Positions 54,458-63,968 of a stretch of DNA of 64,000 bases are shown here, piece after piece (the first letter of the stretch is position 1; each line of letters begins with the position of its first letter). The DNA comes from Rouxiella silvae (lineage in GTDB: Bacteria > Pseudomonadota > Gammaproteobacteria > Enterobacterales > Enterobacteriaceae), in NCBI RefSeq assembly GCF_002093625.1, contig NZ_MRWD01000015.1:29049-93048 (forward strand), written 5' to 3'. The notes under the pieces are model-generated. The model was not told the origin of the DNA. It saw only the letters and a program-made list of their open reading frames with translations, and searched no databases. Both the position numbers and the translations under genes were made by a program.

Positions 54458-55344
54458 GACTGCCCCCTCTCACCGCCGAGCCTGGCGAGTAACTCACGGT
54501 CCAAAACCGGCAGCATTTCGCCACGCGTGGCCCTGCTCGGGCGGCACGACCAGAGTGTGTGGGTGTACGGATGGGTCGAGTGCGCCAGCTGGTCGGACGC
54601 GAGGCGGTCAACAATCTGCCCTTTATACATCACCATGACCTGCTCGGTATATTGCGCAACTTGCTGTAAATCGTGGCTTATTAGCAGCAGACCCATATTA
54701 CGTTCGTCAACCAGACGCTCTATCAATTTCAACACCTGCTCACGCATTTCAAAGTCCAGCGCGGAGGTGGGTTCGTCGGCTATCAGCCACTGAGGGTGAT
54801 TTATCAGCGCAATCGCCAGCATGACTCGCTGCCCCATGCCGCCCGAAAGCTGGTGCGGATAGTACTTGCTGAGCTGTGCGGGATGCGGCAAACCGACGGC
54901 GTTGAGCATTTCAAGACGCTGTTCTTTGAGCTCACTGCGGCTGAATTTTCCGTGCAGGCGCAGCGGTTCTTCTACCTGTTTGCCAATTGACATTGCCGGA
55001 TTAAGCGCGTGTTTCGGGTCCTGCATTACCATGGCAATACGGTTGCCGCGCAGCTGATTCCATTCGCGCTGTTTTAAGTGCGTCAGGTCTTGCCCACCGA
55101 GGGTAAGTTGACTGGCCTGCATCTCGCACGGCGACGGTAACAGCCCCATCAACGCCCTTGCGGTCATCGACTTGCCTGAACCTGACTCTCCCACCAGCGC
55201 CACCCGCTGCTGGCCCACGCTAAATGAAATGGACTTAACCAGCTCAATCGGCTGCGGGCCCGGCACGTAAACGGTCAGGTCTCTGGCCACCAGCAGGTTC
55301 GACGCATCGCCTGCGCCGTTGATCGTCGTAGATTCATTCGCCAT
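54454..55344 (-). CDS. ABC transporter ATP-binding protein, DppD/NikD type
   Basis: The 296-residue ATPase has Walker A GESGSGKS, signature LSGGMGQRVMLA, Walker B WLIADEPTSALDF and LLISHDLQQV. I place the start at ATG 55344, inside the last codons of the permease gene; ATG 55374 would overlap it by 41 bases. Neither has a strong ribosome site, so translational coupling is likely. Confidence 0.88.
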   Translation of the reverse strand: MANESTTINGAGDASNLLVARDLTVYVPGPQPIELVKSISFSVGQQRVALVGESGSGKSMTARALMGLLPSPCEMQASQLTLGGQDLTHLKQREWNQLRGNRIAMVMQDPKHALNPAMSIGKQVEEPLRLHGKFSRSELKEQRLEMLNAVGLPHPAQLSKYYPHQLSGGMGQRVMLAIALINHPQWLIADEPTSALDFEMREQVLKLIERLVDERNMGLLLISHDLQQVAQYTEQVMVMYKGQIVDRLASDQLAHSTHPYTHTLWSCRPSRATRGEMLPVLDRELLARLGGERGQS

Positions 55345-56200
55345 GACGGGTATCCATTTTATCGCGCAGGCCATCGCCTAACAGGTTAAACGCCAAGCTG
55401 GCGAACAGAATCGCCCCGCCAGGCGCGGCGGCCACCCACCATTGGTCAAAGATAACTTTACTGCCTTCGGCCACCATCGAGCCCCATTCTGCGGTCGGCG
55501 GTTGAATGCCCATCCCCAAAAAGCCGAGTCCGGCGGAAGACAAAATAATACCGCCGAGACTCAGTGCGGCACGCACCACCGCGCTTGGCAGACACAGCGG
55601 TAAAATGTGGCCAAACATCAGGCGAAAACCGCCGATGCCTTGCATGCGGGCAGCAGCCAGATAATCACTGCGGCGCAGCGCCAAGGTTTCAGCGCGAGCC
55701 TGTCTGGCAAACGGCGGCCAACTGGTAAATGCCAGCGCCAGCGCGCCGTTCATCAGGCCGGGGCCAAGAATTGCCACCAGCGCCAACGCCATCACCAGAC
55801 TCGGCAATGACAGCACAATATCGGTGAAACGCATCAGAATACGCTCTACCCAACCGCCAAGATAACCGGCGCTGATCCCTACCAGCAGGCCAAAAGGAAT
55901 GGTCAGCAGCAAAATCAGCGACACGAGCAGCAAGGTAGGTCTGGCACCAAAAATAACCCGTGAAAGCAGATCTCGGCCAAAACCGTCAGTGCCTAGCCAA
56001 TGTTCGGCAGAAGGCGGCATCAGGCGGATTTCGATGTGCTGAATGTTGGGGTCAAACGGTGCCAGCCACGGCGCAAACAGCGCGGCCAACAGCAGAATAA
56101 TCGCCAGCGTGGTGCCGATGGAAAGCGTAGTCAGTCGACGCGGTCCTCTGCTGGGCGTTACCCGCACCTGGGTCGGTTGTTCAGGAATGAGTTGTGTCAT
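55334..56200 (-). CDS. ABC transporter permease, DppC/NikC type
   Basis: The 288-residue permease has LGTDGFGRDLLSRVIFGAR and the coupling loop YLAAARMQGIGGFRLMFGHI, typical of DppC. One membrane span near residue 30, then five more. It follows the DppB-like gene by 9 bp. Confidence 0.92.
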   Translation of the reverse strand: MTQLIPEQPTQVRVTPSRGPRRLTTLSIGTTLAIILLLAALFAPWLAPFDPNIQHIEIRLMPPSAEHWLGTDGFGRDLLSRVIFGARPTLLLVSLILLLTIPFGLLVGISAGYLGGWVERILMRFTDIVLSLPSLVMALALVAILGPGLMNGALALAFTSWPPFARQARAETLALRRSDYLAAARMQGIGGFRLMFGHILPLCLPSAVVRAALSLGGIILSSAGLGFLGMGIQPPTAEWGSMVAEGSKVIFDQWWVAAAPGGAILFASLAFNLLGDGLRDKMDTRHGE

Positions 56201-56209
56201 AAAAAGTGC

Positions 56210-57262
56210 TTACCGGGTTCGCGGATCGAGTAAATAAGTCAGCGCATCAGCCAACGCATTCAGCAGAACAAAACAGGTGCCAATCAGCAGCGTCGAGCCT
56301 AAAATTGCCGGCGTATCGGAGGCAAACAGCGCGGTGGTGAGATAACGACCCACGCCGGGCCAGGCAAAGACGGTTTCTGTCAGCACCGCACCTTCAAGCA
56401 GGCTGGCATAGGAGAGGCTCAGCACGGTGATAAGCGTACCCAACACGTTGGGAAACACATGACACAGCAGCACGCGTGCACGACCCGCGCCTTTTGAACG
56501 GGCGAGGATCACGTACTCCTTGTTCATTTCACCCAGCATAGAGGCGCGCAGTAGGCGGGTAATGCCGGCCATCGACAGCAGAGCCAGTACAGTGACCGGC
56601 AGCCACATGTGCTTAATGGCGTTGTAAAACATCTCACGATCGCCAGACAACCAGGTGTCAATCAGCACAAAACCGGTGCGCGGTTCCAGGGTGTAAAGAT
56701 AGGCGTCGTCGAGCCTACCCGGACCTCCGGCCCAGTGCAGTACGGCATAAAATAGCAGTAGTCCGAGCAGGCTGAGCCAAAAAATCGGCACCGAATAGCC
56801 CAGCAACGACACCAGCCGCACCACATTATCAATCCAACTTCCCGGTTTATAAACGGAAAGCAGCGCCAACGTTATGCCCAGCGCCGCGCCGAGAATAATC
56901 GCGCAGGTCGCCAGCTCAATGGTGGCGGGGAAAGTGTGCATCAGGTCGGAAGCCACCGGCTGACCCGTAATGCTCGACATGCCCATGTCGCCGTGCGCCA
57001 GATGCTGTAGATAGTGCCAAAACTGCACCGGCATCGGTTTATCTAAACCCAGATCTTTGCGTACTTGCGCATAGGTTGCTTCACTGGCGTGATCACCGGC
57101 AATCTGCAATGTGGGGTCTAGCGGCGCTAAATGAGAGAGCGCAAAGGTAAAGGCCAGCAGCCCAAGCAGAGTCAGCATTAACGAAACAAGGCCGCCTACC
57201 AGGCGGCCCGACCAACGCCAACCCTGTCGGAACAGCCCGACCGGGGGAGTACTGTCTATCAT
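56210..57262 (-). CDS. ABC transporter permease, DppB/NikB type
   Basis: The 350-residue permease has an N-terminal span (LMLTLLGLLAFTFALSHLAP), DLGLDKPMPVQFWHYL and the coupling loop LARSKGAGRARVLLCHVF. ATG 57262 overlaps the binding-protein stop (TAATG on the minus strand). Confidence 0.92.
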   Translation of the reverse strand: MIDSTPPVGLFRQGWRWSGRLVGGLVSLMLTLLGLLAFTFALSHLAPLDPTLQIAGDHASEATYAQVRKDLGLDKPMPVQFWHYLQHLAHGDMGMSSITGQPVASDLMHTFPATIELATCAIILGAALGITLALLSVYKPGSWIDNVVRLVSLLGYSVPIFWLSLLGLLLFYAVLHWAGGPGRLDDAYLYTLEPRTGFVLIDTWLSGDREMFYNAIKHMWLPVTVLALLSMAGITRLLRASMLGEMNKEYVILARSKGAGRARVLLCHVFPNVLGTLITVLSLSYASLLEGAVLTETVFAWPGVGRYLTTALFASDTPAILGSTLLIGTCFVLLNALADALTYLLDPRTR

Positions 57263-58830
57263 TACTTGGTGACCTTGCTGTAGAACACCATGTCAGGGTT
57301 AATGCCCTGTACGTAGCCTTTAATGTTGTCGCGTACGGCAATCAGGCTGCGCGCCTGCAGGCCAATCACGAACGGAGAGCTCTTCTGCACCGCCAACTGC
57401 AACTGGCGATAGTCCGCCACGCGCTTGGCCTTGTCATTTTCGGCAGTCGCTGCCAGCGTCAGCTTGCTCAGTTCTGGAATGCTCCAGTTGGCGCGCCACG
57501 CCAGGGTATTGCTGCCGTCTTCCGGGTTATAGGCAAAGGCTGCCGCGTTGGTGTTAGGGTCAAAGTAGTCCGGACCCCACGAGGAAAGCGTTGCGTCGTA
57601 GTTGTGTGATTTCACTTTCAGCGAGATTTGCGAGCTTACGCCCGGCTCCAGCTTAACGGTCACGCCGCCCTGAGCAAAGCTCGCCTGCAATGCCTGCGCA
57701 ATGTCGAGGTACGGTGGCTGGTTGGTCACCGCAATGGTGAAGCTCACGTCTTTCAAACCGGCTTTTGCAAGAATTTCTTTTGCCTTGGCCGGATCAAACT
57801 TGTACGGATTGTCGTTCAATGCGCCTAAATAACCGTCCGGCAGGAACGCCTGATGCACCTGGAACTGGCCCTTCAGCAGGTCTTTGGCAATATGCTCGTA
57901 GTCAAACAGGTAGCGCGACGCTTCCCAGAATGCCGGATTACCCAGCGCAGGCGAGGCCTTAACGTTGAAATAAAGGAAATAAAGAGAGGCATAAGGCACG
58001 GCCAACGGTTTAACGCCCGGTTTGCCTTCAAGGCCTGCCATTTGGTCAGCACCGAGGTTGCGTGCCATATCGGCGTCGCCCTGCTCAATGAGTAGACGTC
58101 GCGCGGCGGCATCGGGCACATTTTTAATCAGCACGGTAGGAATTTTTGGCGCGCCGCCAGGCGAACTCGGGTTAGCCTGCAGCACCAGCACCTGATGCGG
58201 CACATAGGTGCGAATTTGATACGGACCACTGCCTGCTGAATGATCACTCAGCCACTGATGGCCGAAGTCGTCACCTTTGGCGTTTTGTGACACCAACTTG
58301 GAGTCAACGATAGAAGAAACCGGCGCAGAAAGCAGGCTTAGCACGAAGTTCGGGCTTACGTTTTCGGTCCAGCTGATTTTAACGTGCTGTGCATCGACCT
58401 TGGTCAGGAAGCCATCAACGTTTTTAGCGCTCCAACCCAACTGGGTCAGAATAAAGGAAGGCTCAAGGTTCAGTTTCACCACGCGTGAAAGTGAATAAAT
58501 CACGTCATCTGCCGTGAGCGGATTACCGCTGGCAAAGGTCGCCTTCGGGTTCAGGGCAAAGGTCAGACTTTTGCCGTCACTGCCCGCCTGCCATGAAAAA
58601 GCCAGCGTCGGCTTCAAATCGATAGGGTTGTTCGGGTCAGACTGAATCAAACGCTGATAGATATTATTAAACGCCTGCACAGTGGTCAGCTCAAAACCCT
58701 GAGCCGGGTCAAAACTGGACGCGTCGTCCAAAGACTGTGCAATAACCAGAGTATTGGCCGGTGTTGCCGCCTGTACGGTAAAAGTGGCAGCCATGGCTGC
58801 AAAAAGAACGGAAGGAATTATTTTTTTCAT
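57262..58830 (-). CDS. ABC transporter substrate-binding protein, family 5 (peptide/nickel type)
   Basis: The 522-residue protein has a signal peptide (IPSVLFAAMAATFTVQA) and the SBP_bac_5 pattern: DASSFDPAQGFELTTVQAFN, FASGNPLTADDVIYSLSRV. The ribosome site is weak (AAGAG). First gene of a five-gene importer without a linked enzyme. It is of the same family as the 30.9-kb system but clearly a different paralogue. Ligand probably a peptide or related compound. Confidence 0.92.
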   Translation of the reverse strand: MKKIIPSVLFAAMAATFTVQAATPANTLVIAQSLDDASSFDPAQGFELTTVQAFNNIYQRLIQSDPNNPIDLKPTLAFSWQAGSDGKSLTFALNPKATFASGNPLTADDVIYSLSRVVKLNLEPSFILTQLGWSAKNVDGFLTKVDAQHVKISWTENVSPNFVLSLLSAPVSSIVDSKLVSQNAKGDDFGHQWLSDHSAGSGPYQIRTYVPHQVLVLQANPSSPGGAPKIPTVLIKNVPDAAARRLLIEQGDADMARNLGADQMAGLEGKPGVKPLAVPYASLYFLYFNVKASPALGNPAFWEASRYLFDYEHIAKDLLKGQFQVHQAFLPDGYLGALNDNPYKFDPAKAKEILAKAGLKDVSFTIAVTNQPPYLDIAQALQASFAQGGVTVKLEPGVSSQISLKVKSHNYDATLSSWGPDYFDPNTNAAAFAYNPEDGSNTLAWRANWSIPELSKLTLAATAENDKAKRVADYRQLQLAVQKSSPFVIGLQARSLIAVRDNIKGYVQGINPDMVFYSKVTK

Positions 58831-59031
58831 TTATAAACGCTCTTATAACTTAGCGAAGTTGCTAATGATTTTGGGAGTGTATGGGAGATATGAAGAGACA
58901 ATAAAGTCATTTGCGCTCTAACGTTATTCAATTTTTGCATAAAGTGATGTAAATGGTTATAAGTTAGTCAAACCGGTCAGGTTCGACTGATAAATCTTTA
59001 CTCCCCAACGCCTGCGAAACGTATGGCTGCC

Positions 59032-61083
59032 TTAATCGGGCAATATCCGCCGTTCAACGACTTGTGCCCTCTTAGCCATAGCCTGCTGCTGACGATTAAA
59101 TGTCTGCAATTTGGATAGATTATTTCGAATTTCTTGAGTCTTGATGTCATTAATTTCTAGTTCAATCACCCTGCTCTTATAATTCAATCTCACAAGCTCT
59201 TGCTCTGCGCTGTTACTGTTGCAGTTTGGCGTTAGCAGCACGGTATCGAGCATTTTCTGAAACTGCGTGCTAATTTTTGAGGAATTCGCTTCGCTATGCT
59301 GTCCCTTAAGTTCAGCTAATCGGTTTTCGAGAACAGCCGTTTTATTGGCGTCCTGGTTCAACATCTCAAGCTCTCTATCCACGACAATAAGGGGCCGCAA
59401 CTGCTGAGTAAGCTCTGCCATCTCGCGATCGTCATCACTGATAATGTGCTGATTGGTGATATTTTTATGCCGAACGGGTTTAACTGAAATTGCCCCCTCG
59501 GCACTGTACGGCCGCACTGACTCAAGACGCATCTGTTCTTCCGATTCTGCCACCCGCGATAAAATCCCGTTGAAAAGCGCCTGTATTACGTTAATCGACT
59601 GCGGTAAAACGCTCTCTGGCGCGTTCATCGCCTGCCTTCTCACGATTTCACTCTGCTCAAACAAACGATCCTTTATCTCTGATGTACGCCGAGATGCCTG
59701 ATTGACCCAGTGAAAACCTGCGCTAACCCCCGCAATATTGTCAAAGAGGTCAAAAAACTTATGACTTGGATCTGTTTCTGCTAGGCTTTTAGCCCTTCTC
59801 GCGATATCGCTATGGGTTGCTCTAGAAATATTCAGCTGCTCAATTCGATTAAATTCAGTTTCCACCGCCAATGTATACTGGGGCATTGCCGCAATCAGTT
59901 TCGCATGGAGCAAGCCGGTTTCTAAAGCAGCCTTCGGCTTCAAAGCTTCATCCGTGTTCTTACATCTTAAATCATATGTTTGATATTTTAAGAATTTCTT
60001 CAGTTCACTATTTTTAGGCAACAGGTTTGAACCTTGAAGTTGTTGCAAAACCTCTACAGCCTGGTTGGATAACGCGCGAGGATGTCTTAACCAGCCTTCA
60101 ATGGCGGCGTGCTTTAAGCGATTAAAACCGTCTCTCTCTGACTGCATCATAATAATGGAATGTGCAGCATCGGTTTTATGGCTTTGCAGAAAGTCTCGGA
60201 ATGGTTGGTGTGAATTGCCCCCCTCACCCGCGGCCAACAGTAGTGTAACGAACTTATGGGTAGTTTGATGGGTCTCGTAATTAATAAGCGTCAGCGAGCG
60301 GGTCCCAGCAGATATATTCCCCCCTGTCTCGGTCAACATATTCCTGTACACATTTTCAGAGGATATTGCACCCAAGTCGAATAATAGTTGCATTAGCTCA
60401 ATGTAATACGACAATGCAGCATCGATGGCTGTACTATAGCCGCTAATGCTTGCCAGCTTGGCACCCAGGTCGGGGTTTTGGTCTAAATGCTTGGCCGCCG
60501 ACTCAGGAGATATTTTTGCCAGCCCTGCCGCAAATATCAGCGTATGATAAATTGAGGCCAGTTGCGCTGGAGTAGTTAATAAGGGCGTAGTCAATAAAGG
60601 TAGTGTTAATGACGCCGCCTTTGAGGCTGCCTGCGAAAAACCGCGCACTGCTTCAAGCCGCGCGTGCTTAGCCACGGGTGGCTCGGTAATAACCACTAAC
60701 TCAGTGGTGCCGACATTATTTTCAATCGGCTCCTGTTTAATAATCACGTCTGATATGGGATGGGCATCAAGCCAACTTCGGACCTCTTTGCGTGATATTT
60801 TCCACCGTATCGAATGTTGATTAATATTTTGCGCACGCTCAGCGTCGGACATTATATCCACACCATAATATTGCGATAAATGTACTGCAGTCACCTCCAT
60901 CAATGTCAGGGCTTGCAGATTTTCTTTATAAAGTTTTAGCAGCCGTTCTTTTTTTTTGGCAACGCCAACGTCAAACAGCGGATCATACATTCTGCCATAA
61001 GAGACAAAATACTCCTCACCGGGTGCTACCTCCCTTATTGTTATGTAAGCATTGAGTCTGTTGCCAATCTGAACCGAGGCCAC
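59032..61083 (-). CDS. C-terminal reading frame of a SET-domain giant protein (split by frame change)
   Basis: The frame has a GTG at 61083 (683 residues) but is open back to 61248, where it encodes GTANSYSHSWATRSEKVIVD, AYQSGNVLSNINTGCLSN and, after GTG, IREVAPGEEYFVSYG. These are the middle and end of a SET methyltransferase domain whose first part is in the other ORF. The rest (about 600 residues) is mostly helical without a recognised domain, with LLTTPLLTTP near residue 165 and a coiled-coil-like end. The stretch IIKQEPIENN fits a eukaryotic SUMO consensus. No independent ribosome site is seen at the GTG. It is therefore likely the second half of one gene, mutated or read by frameshifting. 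AT-rich. Confidence 0.65.
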   Translation of the reverse strand: MASVQIGNRLNAYITIREVAPGEEYFVSYGRMYDPLFDVGVAKKKERLLKLYKENLQALTLMEVTAVHLSQYYGVDIMSDAERAQNINQHSIRWKISRKEVRSWLDAHPISDVIIKQEPIENNVGTTELVVITEPPVAKHARLEAVRGFSQAASKAASLTLPLLTTPLLTTPAQLASIYHTLIFAAGLAKISPESAAKHLDQNPDLGAKLASISGYSTAIDAALSYYIELMQLLFDLGAISSENVYRNMLTETGGNISAGTRSLTLINYETHQTTHKFVTLLLAAGEGGNSHQPFRDFLQSHKTDAAHSIIMMQSERDGFNRLKHAAIEGWLRHPRALSNQAVEVLQQLQGSNLLPKNSELKKFLKYQTYDLRCKNTDEALKPKAALETGLLHAKLIAAMPQYTLAVETEFNRIEQLNISRATHSDIARRAKSLAETDPSHKFFDLFDNIAGVSAGFHWVNQASRRTSEIKDRLFEQSEIVRRQAMNAPESVLPQSINVIQALFNGILSRVAESEEQMRLESVRPYSAEGAISVKPVRHKNITNQHIISDDDREMAELTQQLRPLIVVDRELEMLNQDANKTAVLENRLAELKGQHSEANSSKISTQFQKMLDTVLLTPNCNSNSAEQELVRLNYKSRVIELEINDIKTQEIRNNLSKLQTFNRQQQAMAKRAQVVERRILPD

Positions 61084-61169
61084 GTTATTTTCTGCCAGTT
61101 CAGACGCATTCGATAAACAACCGGTATTGATATTGCTCAGGACATTGCCACTTTGATAGGCATCGACGA

Positions 61170-63968
61170 TTACTTTTTCTGAACGTGTAGCCCAGCTGTG
61201 GGAATAACTGTTTGCAGTGCCCTTTTTCGCACTATTTGTTTTAAATTTTCAGTGTTCACGACTTCACCGGCATAAATACCTAGCACAGTATAGGCGGCAA
61301 CGGGATCCGGCCCGGGATTTAGCACGCCCATCCCCAAATTGATTATTTCATCGCTGTCAGGTGCCTGACGATGTGACCCCCGGCTGACCATCATCTTATT
61401 CATTCGCTCTGCCTGTATTGTTTCATTGGCAATCTGACGCTGCACTTCCGACAGTAATGTACTTTTAAGGCGTTTAGCCTGCTCAATATGCAGGGTGTTA
61501 AAAACGGCATGCATTTCGCCCCAACCTGTCACTTTAAGCCTATTTATCTGTTCGACAGAGCTGAGGCCCAAGGTTTGCAGAGTGAGGCTTTTATGAGGGT
61601 CAGTCAGAGAGTGAACTATAGGCAGGCTGTTGTCTAATAGCGGTCGATTGCTCAGACGCAAAGTATCGCTATTAGCGACGTTTACCACCTGACCTGCGTC
61701 GTCGAGTGTTATTTCATCAATGGTCTGCTCAGCGATAGTGGGTTCGGTTTTAATGGTTATGGCAGGCGAAAACATCTGCTTTTCCACAGTCTGGAGGCGG
61801 GACTTTTTAATCTTATAGCTTACCGCGGAAATAAATTTCGTTATGTCGACTTCGCAGCGTCTGGCAAAAGTTAACTTGTGAATTTTTGCCTCTTCAAGCT
61901 TCACCCGATTTGTAAGCCAAGCCGTAGTAGCAAGTTCGGAGTTTACTCTGCAATGCGCATTTTCAATAATAGCGTCAATTACATTTTTTTGCTCGACAGA
62001 TAGCGCTATTCTCGCCTGACGCTCGCAGCGAACTAACCATTCTAACGACTTCGGGGGAACGTTGCATTTACTGGCGAAAGATTCTAATTTAATCCTTAAA
62101 TCACTAAGCGCCGTCTGATTATTTAACCAAGCGCAGGATGTTTTGACTAAGTTATTCGAGCATACCTCCGCGCACATTATATTATCAATTAAATTTCGTT
62201 GCGTGCTCGTGAGTTCGGCATGAAGCTTTATTTCATGTAATACATTACGCCTTAGGGAGACTGGTTTTACCTTACAGGCAAAGGCAAACACGGCTTGATC
62301 AATATTTGCGTCAGTAAGTTCTTGCTTAAAGTCAAGCCAGGCAACTACCGTGAGGGCAAGAACAGTCTCTTTCCTTTTAGTCTTTGCTATTTTTCTTGAC
62401 TCAATAATACGCTGTAATAGTGCTTGCTGGGTCGCGCTGAGTGAAGCTTTTATCTTATGATTTTGAATAACTGCTCGGGTAAACGACTGCACCTTGAGTT
62501 CACATGCAGAGGCAAAGCTTATATGATTAATCCCCCGAGCCGCTAAACTGGTTGCATTATCAACCCAAGTTTTTGCAGATTTAGTGATATCTTTCTTGCA
62601 TCTAGCAGATAAGATGAGACTCTCTAAAAATGTTTTATTACCCTGAGAAAGCTCAACCGCAATTTTAGTTTCAATAAGAATATTTTTAGACAAATAGCTA
62701 GGACGAAATCCGCATAAGCTAGAATAAGTACTTTGTTTAATTCCTGCGCTTTCTAACTCTATTCCTCTATCGTTCCATACCTGAGCCGCAAGGCTAACAT
62801 CATCCTTACAGCCAGTTTCGTGGAATAAATCATTGATAAGCATTTGCTGTTTCTCATTTAAACTCACGTTTTTCTTTTCAATGAAAGATATTTTACCTAC
62901 CTGGTAACTCAGATTTTTCAAGCCAATACGACAGCAATGGCTAAATACATCTTGCTTGATTTTTTGACGTATAAATGCATCTTTGTATTTCAACCATACA
63001 GCAGCAGATTTGACAGCATTTTCGATGCATCCTTCATCTTGGATTATTTTTTCGACCCTAGCCTTCCTCTGTTGCAAAAAATTATCGAAAACCTTCTTTT
63101 TAAAAGCGACTAATTGCGGTGCTGATGAAAGAAAACGGTGCGACTCAGAATAATGTGAATCCTCCCCTAGCGGGTTTTTAATATTTAACCGACTCAGGTT
63201 AGTATTGATAACTCTTAACACAATACCGTATTTATGGGCAAATATCGGCCTTGAAATTCCCGAGGCAATAAATTCATCCTTGAAGTTTATCATTATCCAA
63301 GCAGCATTATCTATATCCCTTGACGTACCGTATTCATTGATAATACATTGAACAAGCTCTTCCTGCTCCGGAGACAGCACTTCATTAACCTGATTTTTTT
63401 CATATAAATAGTTAAAAAAGGAATGTAGGCTAACGTTGCTTCGTACGGCAAAAGAGCCTGCTGTTATATTTTCCCTCTCAAACTCAGCTTTGTTATCCAA
63501 CCACACTTGCAGTGTTTTCTCTAAGCTCCCCGTGCAGTTTTTTTTTGCAATAATGTTTTCAACATACTGCTGCTGTGCGGCGTTAAGTACTACTCGAGAC
63601 TGTAACTCCCGAGTAATGCTTTTAGAAAGACTGTCGAAATTGACGTTGCAAAAGTTGGCAAAATGCCTTCGATCTACTCCCGCTTGCTTTAACTGCCTTT
63701 CATTATTTAGCCAGGCGATGCTGGCTTTATCTCGATCATTACTGCATTCCGTATGATTAATTATTTTGTCTAACAATTTTTTTTGAACTGCGGTTAATTC
63801 TAGCTTATCTGGCCGCGTAAGCACATTGCCCACCTCAGTTTTTTGGGTCTCCGAAAGTCCCTCTAGGGCGCTTTGCTCTCCTGACCTTACTGAATAAGAG
63901 ACGGGGGTTGCAGCGCTCGTTTCTACTCTATTTACATTATTTAAAAATGACTGACTGGAGAAAGACAT
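61170..63968 (-). CDS. Repeat protein with truncated N-terminal half of a SET domain
   Basis: The 932-residue frame holds about nine tandem repeats of about 70 residues (roughly residues 56-730). Each follows the pattern L-x3-Q-x4-I-x2-I-I-x4-C, then AAxxW, then GIxxxxFAxxC. A linker with IKTEP (near residue 745) follows. The frame ends in the beginning of a SET domain (INLGMGVLNPG, VLGIYAGEVV) before an early TAA at 61170. ATG 63968 lacks a good ribosome site and the frame stays open to the window end, so the true start may lie outside. No known protein recognised. The Trp/Cys-spaced helical repeats may bind DNA or protein. SET enzymes methylate lysines, usually on eukaryotic targets. Confidence 0.6.
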   Translation of the reverse strand: MSFSSQSFLNNVNRVETSAATPVSYSVRSGEQSALEGLSETQKTEVGNVLTRPDKLELTAVQKKLLDKIINHTECSNDRDKASIAWLNNERQLKQAGVDRRHFANFCNVNFDSLSKSITRELQSRVVLNAAQQQYVENIIAKKNCTGSLEKTLQVWLDNKAEFERENITAGSFAVRSNVSLHSFFNYLYEKNQVNEVLSPEQEELVQCIINEYGTSRDIDNAAWIMINFKDEFIASGISRPIFAHKYGIVLRVINTNLSRLNIKNPLGEDSHYSESHRFLSSAPQLVAFKKKVFDNFLQQRKARVEKIIQDEGCIENAVKSAAVWLKYKDAFIRQKIKQDVFSHCCRIGLKNLSYQVGKISFIEKKNVSLNEKQQMLINDLFHETGCKDDVSLAAQVWNDRGIELESAGIKQSTYSSLCGFRPSYLSKNILIETKIAVELSQGNKTFLESLILSARCKKDITKSAKTWVDNATSLAARGINHISFASACELKVQSFTRAVIQNHKIKASLSATQQALLQRIIESRKIAKTKRKETVLALTVVAWLDFKQELTDANIDQAVFAFACKVKPVSLRRNVLHEIKLHAELTSTQRNLIDNIMCAEVCSNNLVKTSCAWLNNQTALSDLRIKLESFASKCNVPPKSLEWLVRCERQARIALSVEQKNVIDAIIENAHCRVNSELATTAWLTNRVKLEEAKIHKLTFARRCEVDITKFISAVSYKIKKSRLQTVEKQMFSPAITIKTEPTIAEQTIDEITLDDAGQVVNVANSDTLRLSNRPLLDNSLPIVHSLTDPHKSLTLQTLGLSSVEQINRLKVTGWGEMHAVFNTLHIEQAKRLKSTLLSEVQRQIANETIQAERMNKMMVSRGSHRQAPDSDEIINLGMGVLNPGPDPVAAYTVLGIYAGEVVNTENLKQIVRKRALQTVIPTAGLHVQKK
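61173..61248 (-). other. Frame-change zone inside the SET domain
   Basis: Both frames are open only between 61248 (after a TGA of the downstream frame) and 61170 (TAA of the upstream frame). A one-base gain, or a -1 shift, at CGAAAAAGGG (61229-61220) joins VRKR to GTANSYSHSWATR and restores a good SET sequence. A second A5G run lies at 61178-61173, next to the TAA. Neither is the classic A-AAA-AAG slippery site, so a one-base deletion in a homopolymer is simplest. Confidence 0.65.
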
